From: Dama dama
Taxonomy: Eukaryota > Chordata > Mammalia > Artiodactyla > Cervidae
NCBI RefSeq assembly: GCF_033118175.1
Contig: NC_083701.1
Location: 69,525,001 to 69,589,000, forward strand
Direction of reading: 5' to 3'
Length of the DNA: 64,000 nucleotides
Position numbers and translations under genes: made by a program. Numbering within the stretch: the first letter of the stretch is position 1; each line of letters opens with the position of its first letter. Below are positions 1-11,929 of the stretch, piece after piece. The notes below the pieces were generated by a model. The model was not told where the DNA came from, made no database searches, and saw only the letters and a list, made by a program, of their open reading frames with translations.

Positions 1-690
1 TGAACGTATTAAGATTAATTTTCTTACAAATGAAATATCAATTATCTTTTCTACCAGTGGTATTTGAGTGTGTGTTTACTACAACTTTATCTCCATTAAG
101 TACTATTTCTCTGTTAAATTTTCATTTACATGTTAAATACGGAGTGTTCTATTTATTTAAAATGTTAACATGTGAATAAAATTATTCAGCAAATAACTTT
201 AAAAGAGCTTAATATTATTCATTAATTAATGCTTAAGTTTGAATGAGATTTGGAGGGCAAAGTCACAACGATGAAGAAATTGTGGTTTCCTATTTATTAC
301 TTCTACCACCTTATGCATGGTTGTTTATATAATGCTACCTTCTTCTAGAATATAAAGTAGAAGTCCAGCTTGGCTTTCCATTCTCTGATGTATATATAAA
401 AAGTGAAAACTAGGTATTCTGCATCAGCCATCAGTACGTTAGTGGACTACTCACTATCTACGAATCTCTACTCAAGCTAATGAGTGCTTATGTAATGGAA
501 TCATTCTGTCTTCATTAGTAGCCAGAATTAATTTCCTACTCCACATAAAACATGGAATTATGTAATTGCTTGTATCTCCATTATACTATTGATGACATTC
601 TGCTTTGCAATACAGTTCTTTTGGTACATGCCTTGCCTCTCCTTTTAAATGCCATCTCTGATTTCTTCACAATGGTTAAGAAAAAACTTG
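1..690. other. Unique AT-rich intergenic sequence
   Basis: I see no gene, known repeat or convincing open frame here. The DNA is AT-rich with short A and T runs. It could hold undetected ancient repeat remnants or a conserved element, which needs alignment to other mammals. Confidence 0.5.
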
Positions 691-694
691 CTTG

Positions 695-850
695 TATTTC
701 AATAATCATTTACTTATTAAATATTTACTGAGCACCTACTATATCAGAATTATAATAGTCACGTTATTGTCCCAGCAACAAGGAAGAGAAATATCGTTCC
801 TGCCATTGTGACCTTTCAGTACTATGGAGTAAGCAAAGGTTAATTTTCTA
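695..850 (-). mobile_element. L2 LINE 3'-end fragment (reverse)
   Basis: The stretch reading 'actgagcacctactatatca' followed by a degenerate 'cagcaacaaggaa' resembles the reverse complement of the L2 3' end (a 'gagcacctactatgtgcc' phrase followed by a 'ggatacaaagatga'-like phrase). It is heavily diverged, as expected of a repeat older than the mammalian radiation. A MIR-related origin is the alternative. Confidence 0.45.
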
Positions 851-1787
851 TATAAATATCTATAGAATTCCAATGGACTTAAGTGCTGTGAAAGTATCCA
901 GTGCAAGGAGAATGTTGAGGAAAGCAGGTTTAGCAACAGTAATTGTGGAGTCAGAGAGGAAAGGGCATGTGTAGAAGTTCTGTTGAATTAAAATGAACAG
1001 TGATATTGACACAAGAAAAGTAGCCAGTTGTGCTACTGTGTTTCTGATAAGAGCGATCACATACATACATTGAAACAGAATTATCTATGAGATAACGTCA
1101 CTTGGTTTGCTTTTCATATTAACATTTTACTAACATATAGATTTTAATTGTAAAATGTAATGTTATGTATCAGCTATTTTGGCACACACGCACACAATCC
1201 TACACAATTTGTCATTCTATTTGACTAGTAGAGTGGCTCATTTCACCAGATTCTTATCTGCATTCTCCCAATGAAAGGATGAGCGTGGCGGTTGATCAAA
1301 TGTCCCATTTTGTTGAGATTACGCAAACCATTCTCAAGTAGGTCAGAACATTTGAGTCAGGAGGGGACTGGAAGCTGTGGGCCATCCCCAGAATTCCTCC
1401 TGGGCTTTCTTCTTACTTCTTGGTAGCTGCCGACCAAAGCAGAGCTCTAAACTGTGCTGGAATAGAGTGGTATCTCCCCAGCTACTTTCCACTCAGTTGA
1501 TGCAGTGATTACCATGGAACAGAAAGCAACAGAAATTTGTTTTCACAAATTTTATCCTACTGTGCTGGTTCCAAACAACTTCTCTCTTACTTCTCAACTA
1601 GAACATTTTGAATGTATCAGCATCATTCTGTGGTATGTGCTCTGTCTTAGCTTTAGATATAAACATTTTCTTGAATTAACTGATGGAAGGAAATGGTGAC
1701 AATTTGAAATGGTGTCATAATTATGATATTTCAACCAGATGTTCTTTCTTCACATTTTTCTGTGTTATACACTTAGGCTATCACTTG
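851..1787. other. Unique sequence
   Basis: No recognisable repeat or gene. There is a short CA-rich patch near 1183-1197. Short open frames on both strands lack any codon or domain signal. Confidence 0.45.
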
Positions 1788-1852
1788 CCAGGTGGGCTAC
1801 AGTCCATGGGGTCACAAAGAGTTGGACATGACAGGGCACCTAAGCACAGCAC
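1788..1852 (+). mobile_element. Truncated ruminant SINE tail (BovA type)
   Basis: Only the last part of the SINE body is present: a 'gtgggctacagtccatgggg' block, then 'cacaaagagttggacatgac'. The tRNA-derived head is missing, so this is a 5'-truncated insertion. The same block is shared with the BovB 3' end, but 'gggctacagtcc' is closer to the SINE version. No clear target-site duplication was found. Confidence 0.75.
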
Positions 1853-2447
1853 ACACAGGTGTATTTTATTCTTCATAAAGTAAAATATGCTTTTGTTAAA
1901 ATTGTATATAGAGTATACTTTTGCCCTAAGTCCCTGGCATGTTTATTTTATCACACAATATGTTTTGTAATGAAATGCAGAGAGGAATTGCTAAATCAGG
2001 ATATTGGATTTTATAAGGTTCATTAAATGGGTATGGGTAGAGAATCAGGAAAGAAAATAGTTATCAGACTTCTTACTATAGTGACTAAAATTGATGTCCA
2101 GCTCTATAGAGAAAGTCTTGTTAGTAGTTAATTTTATCTTGAGCAATATATTGGTCACTGACAGGGCAATCTTATTTTTACCTCATTATTCATACATGTA
2201 AATGTGTATTTACACATCAATGAATCAGCAAGTATTTTGTAGAGAAAAATTTCATCAGGTCACTTTATATAACCACAGATAAAATTTAATGCTAGCAGGT
2301 AGCAGACATTTATAGGTTAATCTCTATTCTCTGTCCAAGAATTGTATCCATATTGATATATCACACCAAATCAAAGAATTTTTTCCTGAACCACAAACTT
2401 TTGTAAAAGATGTTTTAGTTCAAGCTGTTTTTGTTTTTTGCTTGTGT
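1853..2447. other. Unique AT-rich sequence
   Basis: No gene or confidently named repeat between two SINE insertions. Confidence 0.45.
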
Positions 2448-2727
2448 AGTATATCAATTTGGAGAAGGAAGTGGCAACCAGTATTTTTGCCTGGAGAATC
2501 CTGTGGACAGAGGAGCCTGGTGGGCTGCTGTCCATGGGGTCGCACAGAGTCGGACACGACTGAAGTGACTTAGCATGCGTGCATGCATTGGAGAAGGAAA
2601 TGGCAACTCACTCCAGTATTCTTCCTTGGAGAATCCCAGGGGTAGAGGAGCCTGGTGGGCTTCTGTTTATGGGGTCACACAGAATCAGACATGACTGAAG
2701 TGACTTAGCAGCAGCAGTATATCAATT
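2448..2727 (+). mobile_element. Bov-A2 SINE (dimer) with target-site duplication
   Basis: Two BovA monomers stand head to tail. Each starts with a 'ttggagaaggaa.tggcaac' block and ends with 'cagagtcgga/aatcaga catgactgaagtgacttagca'. There is no tRNA head, which is the Bov-A2 layout. The element occupies about 2460-2715 and ends in a short GCA run (three units). It is flanked by the 12-base duplication agtatatcaatt at 2448-2459 and 2716-2727, so both edges are well fixed and the insertion is complete. The linker between monomers contains a GCATGC-rich segment. Confidence 0.92.
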
Positions 2728-3364
2728 ACAATTAGTTTCAATAATTAGTAGCAGATAAATTCAAGACATCAGTGCCTTAAATAGTACTGACATTTGTTTT
2801 TCTGTTTCAGTGATTTTAAATTACAATTAAGTGTTATTCAGATTACTTTCATATTCATTTTTTCCTTGATTTCTATGACAATTCTGGAATGGAAGCAAAA
2901 TAGACATTAGAATGTGAATAAGTTGAAGCTCAGAGCACTTTGGTATTGTCTCCTCTATGGAAGACTTCACCGCCCCAAAGAAGAGTCTCGACCTAAATGC
3001 AGGCCTTGGGAGTACAGTGTCCTTCTATCTACTGGCCTACTGGACCATTAGGAGACATCTGAGTCATCGATATGGAGATCTTGGATGAACTTGATACAGC
3101 CCACGTGCAGGAGGAAGTGGAATGAATATGAATCCACAACCCCTCAAAGTCATCAAATAAATAAAGATATTTTCAGTGAGTATTTAATTCAATCTCACGC
3201 TGCCATTCTTGACCAACAGAGACTTCCAAAGAAGATGTGCCCACTGGAGATGATTGACACTGATATTGACATGCCTGAGAGAGTTCATTCCTTGCCATTA
3301 GTCCAATCTCTGGAGGCAGTGATGCAGAAAGAGGGGAAAGAGCACAGAACGGACCCGCAGAATT
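2728..3364. other. Unique sequence
   Basis: No repeat recognised. An open frame of 93 codons on the plus strand (3085-3366) starts here. It has low-complexity polar composition and no domain I can name, so I do not treat it as a gene. Confidence 0.4.
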
Positions 3365-3540
3365 AAATCTGGACTGTGACCTACTTCCTCGTTGTGTGAC
3401 CTTGGACAAGCTACTTAACCACCTTGGCCTTTTGCTCATAGAGTCAGTATGCTCATCTGATGAAATAAAGTCTATGAAGGCATGCAGGGCAGTGGCAGGC
3501 AGTGTGAAGGCCCTCTCTAAGTGGTAACTATTATTATTCA
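3365..3540 (+). mobile_element. MIR SINE
   Basis: The MIR core is visible as 'gtgtgaccttggacaagcta' followed by 'cttaaccaccttggcc', a 'gctcatctgatgaaataa' block and a terminal 'gtaactattattatt'. It is an ancient mammalian tRNA-derived SINE, so the divergence is expected. It underlies the longest open frame of the window on the other strand, which argues against that frame being a gene. Confidence 0.8.
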
Positions 3541-4119
3541 AAGAGACTAAGGAAGAGTCTAACCTCTGTATCTCCTTTGCTGAACTCAAGTCAAGAAACA
3601 GACAAAAAGGGGTTGAAGAAGCTAAGGGCTTCCAGATGTGGAAGCCACGGTGTGGCAGAAGGTTTTCTGAGAGCCTAGATGCCAGAAGGAAAGTGGGAAC
3701 CAGGAAAAGAAAAACTCCCACTTCCCTGCCCTGCTTCTATTTGGCCCTCTTTTTCAATCTTTGAACTACTTAATAAACACTAATTAACCTTGTGCCCTGT
3801 GAGACAGACTTGCCTAAAGCACCATGCTCTTAAGAACTGCGCACATCTCCTGTAATTGACTTGATTATTCTCATTGCCTGGGACATCAGGAAAGCTTTCT
3901 TCCATCGGTATCTCATTACCAGAGAGAAAAACTTGCATGTGTACTCAATTCTGACCTCATGAAATTAAGGGTTTAGTCCAAGTGCAGCAGGAAATAGACG
4001 GCATCCTTCTAGAACAAAATATTCCTGACTTAAATATATAGAAAAGGATTCAAGACAAAACTGTTCATTAGGTGTTATAAAAATTTCTTTTAAACAAGCA
4101 AAAACTATCATTTAGAAAA
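3541..4119. other. Unique sequence
   Basis: Nothing recognised. Confidence 0.4.
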
Positions 4120-4347
4120 CATCATAAGCATGAACACGTTAGTCACTCAGTCGTGTTCGACTCTGTGAGACCGTGTGGACTGTATCCCGCCCGGCTGATC
4201 TCTCCAAGGACTCCTCCAGGCAAGAATACTGGAGTGGGTAACCATGCCCTTCTCCAGGAGATCTTGCCAACCCAGGGATCAAACCTGGGTCTCCTGCATT
4301 GCAGGCGGATCCTCTACCATCTGAGCCAGCGGGGAAGCCCATCATAA
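4120..4347 (-). mobile_element. Bov-tA SINE with target-site duplication
   Basis: This is a full-length reverse copy. At the right is the tRNA-derived head ('ctgagccagcggggaagccc' reversed, with a pol III box-B-like 'gatcaaacctgggtctcctg'). At the left is the BovA body and tail ('agtcactcagtcgtgttcga'). It is flanked by catcataa at 4120-4127 and 4340-4347, so the element spans about 4128-4339. The head derives from a tRNA-Glu-like gene; the copy depends on LINE machinery and has no protein. Confidence 0.93.
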
Positions 4348-4539
4348 CCTTGAGTCTACTCGTGAGTCCATACATATATGTATCCCAGGCTCAAAACATG
4401 CAGATTATTAGAAAGTCCCTTCCTTCCCTCTGTGGCCAAAGCAACAGCAAATAATCTTTTCAAGCTCAAACTGTGCAGTGTGAAAAATTTTACTTTCACT
4501 GCTAAGTCCCTTCTGCTAAGCACCTGCTGTCTCTCAAGT

Positions 4540-4655
4540 CTTCTTGCATATGCCTGATTCGTAAGATTCTCTGTTTATTTTTGTCTATTTATGCATCTTA
4601 GTAGATGGTTGTCTCCTTGAAGGCAGGAGCCTGGTGATCTAAGATTTGATTCCTC
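4540..4655 (+). mobile_element. L2 LINE 3'-end fragment
   Basis: The phrase 'tctccttgaaggcaggagcc' matches the L2 3' end ('ctccttgagggcagggact'). Only a short diverged piece is left. Confidence 0.45.
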
Positions 4656-5163
4656 CTAACTGTGTGGCCTGGGAAAGGCACTCAGGAACTTGGTCAGCCC
4701 TGGGAATCCTGATTGGCCCTTGTCCTCTTTGGCACACACCCTCTCCATATATCTGGTCATTTTCCTGCCTTTCTCTGTCCTGTTTGTGGCTTCTGCTCAC
4801 TCTTTCTCCATAAACTTAGCTTCTCTTTCTCATCTATTTCCACCGTCCAGCAGTACCTGAAGGCCCAATTCTAGCATCAACTCCTTCATCACCTATGGCC
4901 TCAGGGTGCTGTCCACTGAATCATTCCTTTTCCTGGATTCTGACTACATAAAATTCAATTATCCCCAGTTGCCCCATGGTTTCTAGCTTTATCTCTACAA
5001 CTAAATGCCTTAAGGAGAAAGGCTCCTGTCTGAAATTTCTTTCATTGATCGATTTCAGCAAATATGTTCTTTTGTTATCCATCCCCAATTGTACATGACA
5101 GAAATATAGTAGATACTCAGTAAGGACTGACTGTATGTTCAGTCCAGCTGCAGTGTCCAACAT
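4656..5163. other. Unique sequence
   Basis: CT-rich unique sequence with no named repeat or gene. Confidence 0.4.
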
Positions 5164-5383
5164 GGGTCTAAGTAAATAAGTAAGTAAGGTCGCTCAGTCA
5201 TGTCTGACTCTTTGTGACCCCATGGACTGTAGCCTACCAGGCTTCTCCCGTGGGATTTTCCAGGCAAGAGTACTGGAGTGGGTTGCCATTTCCTTCTCCA
5301 GAGGATCTTCCCCACCCAGGGATCGAACCTGGGTCTCCCACATTGTAGGCAGACGCTTTACCATCTGAGCCACCAGGGGTCTA
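5164..5383 (-). mobile_element. Bov-tA SINE
   Basis: Reverse full-length copy. The left side has the tail (a run of 'agtaaataagtaagtaagg') and 'cgctcagtcatgtctgactc'. The right side has the tRNA-derived head 'ttaccatctgagccaccagg'. A probable 7-base duplication, gggtcta, lies at 5164-5170 and 5377-5383. Divergence is low, so it is a fairly young copy. Confidence 0.92.
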
Positions 5384-5492
5384 GTCTCTAGTAAAAGACT
5401 TTTCTTGGATTTTACTAGGGAAGTGATTCTAGCTTTAGGTTGCACTTACTTTATTTATCTGTCCAGAAATTTTACCACCTATTTCTAGTTAA

Positions 5493-6690
5493 AATAGAAT
5501 ATACAACCCAATCAAAAAGTAGGCAAAATACCTAAACAGACATTTCTCCAAAGAAGACGTACAGATGGCTAATAAACAATGAAAAGATGCTCAACATCAT
5601 TCATTATTAGCGAAATGCAAATCAAAACTGTGATGAGATATCACCTCACACTGGTCAGAATGGCCATGATCAAAAAATCTACAAAAAATAAAGGCTGGAG
5701 AGGTTGTGGATGAAAGGGAACCCTCTTGTGCTGTTGGTGGGAATGCAAATTGATCCGGCCGCTATGGAAGACAGTACGTGAGTCGCTCAGTTGTGTCCGA
5801 CTCTTTGCAACTCCGTGGACTGTAGCCTACTAGGCTCCTCTGTCTATGGAATTTTCTAAGCAAAAATACTGCAGTGGGTTGCCATTTCCTACTTCAGGGG
5901 ATTTTTCTGACCCAGGGATTGAACCCAGGTCTCCTGCATTTCAGGCAGATTCTTTACCATCTGAGCCACCAGTGAAGCCCATGGAAGACAGTATGGAGAT
6001 TCCTTAAAAAAAACTAGGAGTAAAACCACCATATGACTCAACAATCCCACTACTAGGCATTTACCCTGAGGAAACCAAAACTGAAAAAGACACATGTACC
6101 CCAATGTTCATTGCAGCACTATTTACAATAGCTAGAACATGGAAGCAACCCAGATGTCTGGCAACAGATGAATGGATAAAGAAGTGGTACATATATACAA
6201 TGGAATATTACTTAGCCATAAAGAGGAACGCATTTGAGTCAGTCCTAATGAGGTGGATGAACCTGGAGTCTATTATATAGAGTGAAGTAAGTCAAAAAGA
6301 GAAAAACAAATGTAGTATATTAATGCATATGTATGGTACCTAGAGTGATGGTGCTGATGAACTTGTTTGGAGGGAGCAATGGAGACACAGACATAGAGAA
6401 CAGACTTATGGACATGGTGGGGGGAGAAAGGAGAAGGTGGTATGAATGGAGAGAGTAACATGCAAACATGTATGTTACCATGTGTAAAACAGATACTCAG
6501 GGAACTCAAACCAGGGCTCTGTAACAGCCTAGAGGGGTGGGGTGGGAAGAGAGGTTTGAGGGATGTTCAAGAGGGAGGGGACATAGGTGTACCTATGGCT
6601 GATCCACGTGGATGTTTGGCGGAAACCAACAATATTGTAGAGCAATTCTCCTTCAATTGAAAATAAATAAATTAGAAAAAGAGATAAACA
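5493..6690 (+). mobile_element. 5'-truncated L1 LINE, 3' end, split by a SINE
   Basis: This copy starts in the last part of ORF2 ('acagacatttctccaaagaa', then 'tcaacatcattcattattag' and 'caaatcaaaactgtgatgag'). It continues after the nested SINE with 'ccaatgttcattgcagcact' and 'acaatggaatattacttagc'. It then runs through a bovine-type L1 3' untranslated region with G-rich tracts and a terminal 'aaataaataaat' tail. ORF2 here would encode only the C-terminal region after the reverse transcriptase, and it is interrupted, so no protein is expected. Bases 5764-5993 hold the SINE and its duplication. Confidence 0.9.
5764..5993 (-). mobile_element. Bov-tA SINE nested in L1
   Basis: Reverse full-length SINE with a perfect 13-base duplication, atggaagacagta, at 5764-5776 and 5981-5993. 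The duplicated bases are L1 sequence, so the SINE (5777-5980) landed in the already resident L1. Removing it and one duplicate restores continuous L1 sequence, which gives a clear relative age order. Confidence 0.96.
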
Positions 6691-7295
6691 TCAGTTTTAG
6701 ATCAGTTGTCAATATGATGCCTAGACATAAGTTGAAATTACTCACATTTGGAGATAAGGAAAAAACAAGAAATAAACATGTCTTATTTTTAAAAAAAGAT
6801 ATTTTTTGGCCAATAAAGAGGGGAGAGGGTGTATATTCTGCTGTTGTAGTTGTTGTTGCAGTTGCTCTTGCCGTCGCCCACGTCCTGTGTTTCTGTCCCA
6901 TTGTTTAACATTCCTTCTCTCATGACTCACTGCCCATCTCTTTGGCCACCTCTCCCACCTCTTTGGCCCTTGCTCGCCATTTTCCAGTCATTCTGACTTT
7001 TTTAAATTCTTATAACTTGCCACGAAGGCGATAGACAATAGAAGGCTATTATTTTTATGTCGTTGTGCACAAGCTGTAGAATCCGTAAGAATTATATCCC
7101 AGTGTCAGCCCTTCCAATCTCCTTTCTCCCATCTAGCTCTGACTGATCTTTCAGGATGCAACTTTAACATCATTTTTTTTTTTTTCTGACATGTCTTCCT
7201 GTTGCTGAAGCCTGAGGAGAAATAAATTCCCAGAACATGCCATACTTGAGTGGTGAGATGTTGTCACCCATTGTCAACGCCTGGATTCCAAGTCT
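6691..7295. other. Unique sequence with small low-complexity tracts
   Basis: No gene. There is a GTT-rich patch at about 6842-6862 and a T run at 7174-7186. The open frames here encode polyserine/threonine-like low-complexity peptides and are not convincing. Confidence 0.4.
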
Positions 7296-7299
7296 GAGG

Positions 7300-7405
7300 A
7301 ATCAAAGCCTGTGTCTGTTTTATCCATCCTTAATATCATCTGTGTTCACCCCAGCACCAGACCCAGATGGCGTGCTTTTCTCCTTGGGGTGAATGAATGC
7401 ATTCC
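7300..7405 (+). mobile_element. Possible L2 LINE 3'-end fragment
   Basis: The order 'tgtgtctgttttatccatcc', 'caccccagcaccagaccc' and terminal 'gtgaatgaatgc' follows the L2 3' end. It is diverged and carries an apparent insertion. Confidence 0.4.
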
Positions 7406-8955
7406 CGCTATAGGGGACCTATAGGAATGGGTATAGATTGTCACCTCTCCCAGCTGACCCAAGTATCAAGGCCCTGTTCTTTTTTGTATTCCCTAATTTA
7501 TCTCTATATACTCCACTTTGCTTATTTTAATTTCATTTTTTGAAAGTTTTGAAACATCCCAGTATACAAAATTAAATTAATCATAATCCTTGTTTCATTT
7601 TGAATTGCTTAATTGAAGAAATCCTGGCAAGCTTTCCTCTAGACAACATAGTTCTTGTAGGATGGCAAGTTCTCTCAGAACATTTTCCAAGTGTGTGCCC
7701 ATTTAAATATTTACTTGCAAGTGTCTTTTGTTTTCAGGAAACTTATTTGGAAATTCTGAGTGCAAATTAAGGCTATGTAATCCATTTGGACAAAAGCAAG
7801 CTGGTTGCCAGGTTACCATTTTAAACGGGCTCATAAAATACTGCTTGGGAATATCACTTTAATCCAGTGTTTACTGTACCTGGCAACTGTCCTTGTGGTA
7901 CACTTCGAAAGTATTTAGATAGGATGTGGTTTCTAATGACTGAGGAGTCACCACCACTTGGTAAATAGGATTAGAGGCAAGACTGAGATACTTCACTACT
8001 CATCACGTGCATTTAAGTGTGTGAGAGTTAAATCTGACAAGCTGGGTGAAATTTCTTTCATGTAAATGAATGCTTTTCTTGCCTAGAATACTTTATTTAT
8101 CAGAATCATGGAAGGGCTATTTAACATGTTAGGAAAAATGCTGTCATATTTTGTTCTGCTTCTTATAACTCTCAGCTAAGAGGACCAGAAACACGATGAG
8201 ACGCAGGGCTGCACACGGCTGGGTGTGCAGGTGGGTGGACAGCCTGCTCCCTCCTGCAGCTGCGTCTCCCTGGCAGGCGTCTAGGGCTCCTCAGCTGCGC
8301 GCAGAACCCAAAAATAAATGCTTTTCCCTTCATTTCTTTCTCTGACTCACCTCAAATAGAAGGAGACTTTCCACTTACAAGAAAGCACAGCTTTCTCTGT
8401 TTTATGCTCACAAAAATCACCTGAGAACATTAGGATGCAAAGGACTGAATGCAGACAGTGTGATTCCTTCTCCGCCAGGCCGACAAGCAGGGCCTATGTG
8501 CTTTATTCTGTGCCATGTCCTTGCACACTCAGTATTCTCTGCATCGTCTTTTTTTTTTTTTTTTTAATTTTTTTTGCATCTTCTTTTTAAGAGATAGCTG
8601 CCCCTCCTGAGTCTTTTTCAAACCTCGAAGAGGGCCTATGCAAAAGTTCTTGTAAATTGCTTTGTGGGGTAAAGAGGAACCCTTCCCTGTTTCAACATAT
8701 AGTAGCATCTGCCGTGGTGGTAATCACCAGCTATTTGCCTTTTCCTTCTGGGCATACAGCTAGGCCACACACTGAGGCCTCTCTCAGAGCTGGGGGTGGC
8801 ACTGGCATTGAATTTGGCTAATTCCATCAGATAGAAGTGACTTGCACATCTCCAGGCCTGACCGAAAAAAAACCTTCCTGCTTAACCCTGCTCACTCTGC
8901 CTGCTGCCTGCAGGAATGGTGTTTGGGGTTCTCCAAGGCTTTGAATACAAAGAGT
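7406..8955. other. Mostly unique sequence with a GC-rich patch
   Basis: No coding signal found. Bases 8190-8310 are clearly richer in G and C than the surroundings, with several CpGs and no repeat that I recognise. A T-rich tract lies at 8549-8574. Part of this could be a conserved non-coding element, but nothing in the bases alone proves it. Confidence 0.4.
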
Positions 8956-9075
8956 CAGAGGAGAGTGTCCTGTTGACTATCACCAGACCGTGACATGAGC
9001 AAGAAATCAACTTGCATTGTGTGAAGCCATTGAGGTTTGGGGTGGTTGTTGGAGCAGTTAACCCAACCTGACAAT
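8955..9075 (+). mobile_element. Unassigned ancient repeat end (LTR-like)
   Basis: The phrases 'gagcaagaaatcaacttgca', 'gtgtgaagccattgaggttt' and 'gttggagcagttaacc' resemble the common 3' end of old mammalian repeats ('aagaaataaac.ttgtgttaagccactgagatttgggg...ttacagcag'). I cannot name the family; an LTR or old LINE end are both possible. Confidence 0.35.
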
Positions 9076-11925
9076 TGCAATGCTCTTTAACCCTTTGTCA
9101 TCTTCAAGTATTCATGAAAACGCATGAAAATGGCCACCATGAAAGAAAAGTAACATCAACAGTCCAGTTAACAAGCATCCTGAATGGTGTGGGTGGTGCT
9201 TAGTCGGTCAGTCTCGCCCCTCTGTCACCAGGCCTTGTCCTTTTGAAATGGCTATGGAAGAACACTAAATCCTTGTCATTTGCTTGCTGTTTTATTTTGA
9301 CTATACAGCCTGGATCTCTTGGAAAAGCTCCTACAAACCGCTGTACTGATCGTTTTGACTCATACCATAGAGGCAGTACTACTCCTATCCTTTTCTTCCT
9401 CCCTTCCGTACAAGAATATTTTCTTTAATGCTGAGTGTAGCTCTATTTGGCCTTGGGACCTCAAGATCATCACAGGCTTTTGGAGTTCCAAAATGTGTTT
9501 GCAAAAATTGTATCTTGTGGGTTATATTCATTGAACATACTTAGACGTCTTTACTTAAGCTTAAAAATATGTCTGAAATGCAAACACAGTCAAGCACAGA
9601 TTTGGCAACGATTCAGTTAATCTGATCTCCATAGGCAGAGAAACCCAGGTAATTCAAGCTGAAAGAGAAAATTCACTTAGATAAGGCATTTTCAGTTAGG
9701 GCCACACAGGAACATCTGCCAGCTTGTAGGCTGTCAGGTTTTTGAAGAAGTGTTTTATTTTCTTGGGAAGTACAAGGGTAGAAGAAATATTCAAGTACTT
9801 GAAATAACCTTTTCTCTCCCTAGATAGCCTTGGGCAATCAGGTCCCAGAAAGGAAGCAGGCATTTCCCCTCTGAAAAAGGATGGCTTTAACTTCTAGCAG
9901 TTAAGCTTTCTCTCAGGAAAGGGAAAAATCCTTTTTTTTTTTTTTTGTTTCTTCCCAGCTATACTACAGTCCTAAAAATATCTCAGCCACAGTTGAGCTG
10001 GTTATCTTTTAGCACCTGCATTGGTGAATCTCCCATGGCCTCTAAATTCAATTTTTAAAAATTGACTCTCAAATTTTCAAAGGGCTAGGGGATGGGGAAA
10101 ATTGGAGATTAGAATCCAAAAGGGCCTGTGGAGGAAACAGTGGAAATTTAAACTGCCTTCTGTGTGCACAGCTGCCCTGCTAATAATGCTTTTGCCCAGG
10201 AACATCTGCCTGGGGCCTCAACACACACCCAGGGTGCAGGCTGAGGGTTCAGAAATGCATCTCGTGATGGGGGATTATCCTTGTGCCTCTTCTCTCCTGC
10301 CACTGTGGCTGGTTCCAAATGGAGCTGCTGGTGATCCAGAAACAAAGTGGACTCCCTTCCAGGAAGCTGAAATAAGAATATTAAGAAACCATGGAGCCAT
10401 ATGAACACTTTCCATGTTACTTAGAACTTGACCAGACTTAGCCTTAATCAAAGTTAATCAACCCATCCGAGGCAGATCAGAGAGGAGATCCAAATGGGGA
10501 TGAATGCCAATGCAGCGGGACACCAAGGGCCTTGCTGGTAATAGGCGAGAAAGCCTCTTTCTCCAAATGAGAGAGATGCTCCACTGTGCTCCGCCATATG
10601 TCCGCTGCAATCTGTGGCCTTATGGATGAAGAACTCTCCTGACCCTCAAGGCACGATGTTGAACATGGAGCAAACTTGACAGTGCCAAAGGGGGAAAGGA
10701 ATCTGCTGTGTTTCAAAGGCAACTGAAATGTTGGTAAAAGAAGATGCCACTGGGTGTTGATTGTTTTCGATACTATTAGTTCAAAGGTGAAGGCAGAGAG
10801 GATTTTTGAAATTTTCTGAAATTAACAACTATAATATTAAAGGTTCCATTAAAAAAAAAACACAAGAATGTTGACATATCTAAATATTTAGCATTCTTTA
10901 CAAAGTTGACCATTGGAGAGGCTCTAAACATACTCTGTTAAAATTACCATTTTTCAGATAAAATTTGGAATTTTTCCTCAGCAGTGCCTTTAGAAACTGT
11001 GGGATGTTTTATTAAATACTCAGGAGTGTTCACGCTGTATATACTGTGAATTTTACTTTTTTCTAAGTAGTTAAAAGTTATAAAGCTTACCTGTAATAAT
11101 TCAGATATATGATCAGAGTGTTACATTTGGGAGAAATGAGCCTATTTAAAAGTAACACAATTAAACTTTGTAAGTAAAAAGTAATCAAAATTAGTTTGGG
11201 GCTAATTTACAATGTGACTCTAAAACAGCGAGCTAAGAAGAGTTCTTGAACTGCTTCTCACAATGACAAAATTCTACAATACATGGCTAGCTCCCAAGGA
11301 TGATTTGACAGGCAAGTATTTATTTGGGTGTTTACATCCTGGCACAGTTATTTAAAAGGTCAGCATGGCAGAGTTTAGAGGGGCTTTATGACATTGACTT
11401 TCATTGATGAACAGTTAGGTAATCTGGACAGCCTCCTACTGAGGACAACAAGGGAAGCATAAAAACATTTTTTTAGTGGCACAAAGGCATTGGAAAGTCA
11501 ATAAGACATGGAAGGATTATAAGGTCAAGATTTTGAAGAAGAGAGACATTCAAAGAGAATAATGCTGCATCAGAGGCCACTCTTCTCCTTGCAGCTTCTG
11601 CCCATTCCATAACAGTTAGCTAAGCAGCCAAGAAGCTGCATTGTTTACAGAGAGTTTTGTGGAGTTAGGAGGACAAAAGCTGGAATAGAAATGTTGCCAG
11701 TAGTGCTGCAAAGCATCAATATTTTGGATTAAATTCCCAAAGATCTCTAGGAGTAAGGATTCTACAAAGGTGAACCATAAAGGGGCAATATCTCAAAGGA
11801 ATTGAAGTCTAGATATAAAGTCTCTAAATTCTTGAAAACAGATCAAGGAATGCCTGTGTGGCTAGTGTACATGGCTGCCTACAAAAGTCACAATAAATCA
11901 TGGATGATTTATTAGTTTAGGGTTA
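9076..11925. other. Long unique stretch
   Basis: I recognise no lineage-specific insertion in almost 2.9 kb. T and A runs are at 9931-9945 and 10851-10861. Open frames of up to 100 codons (10102-10404) lack domain or codon-bias signals. The segment 10450-10740 has more CpG and a more balanced base composition than its neighbours, and is a candidate for conserved non-coding sequence. Confidence 0.45.
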
Positions 11926-11929
11926 ATCT

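Noticed and set aside
3173..3721. 182-codon minus-strand open frame, the longest in the window
   Set aside because: It overlaps a MIR on the other strand, has no domain or splice context that I can see, and its Ser/Leu/Pro-rich composition is what a chance frame gives.
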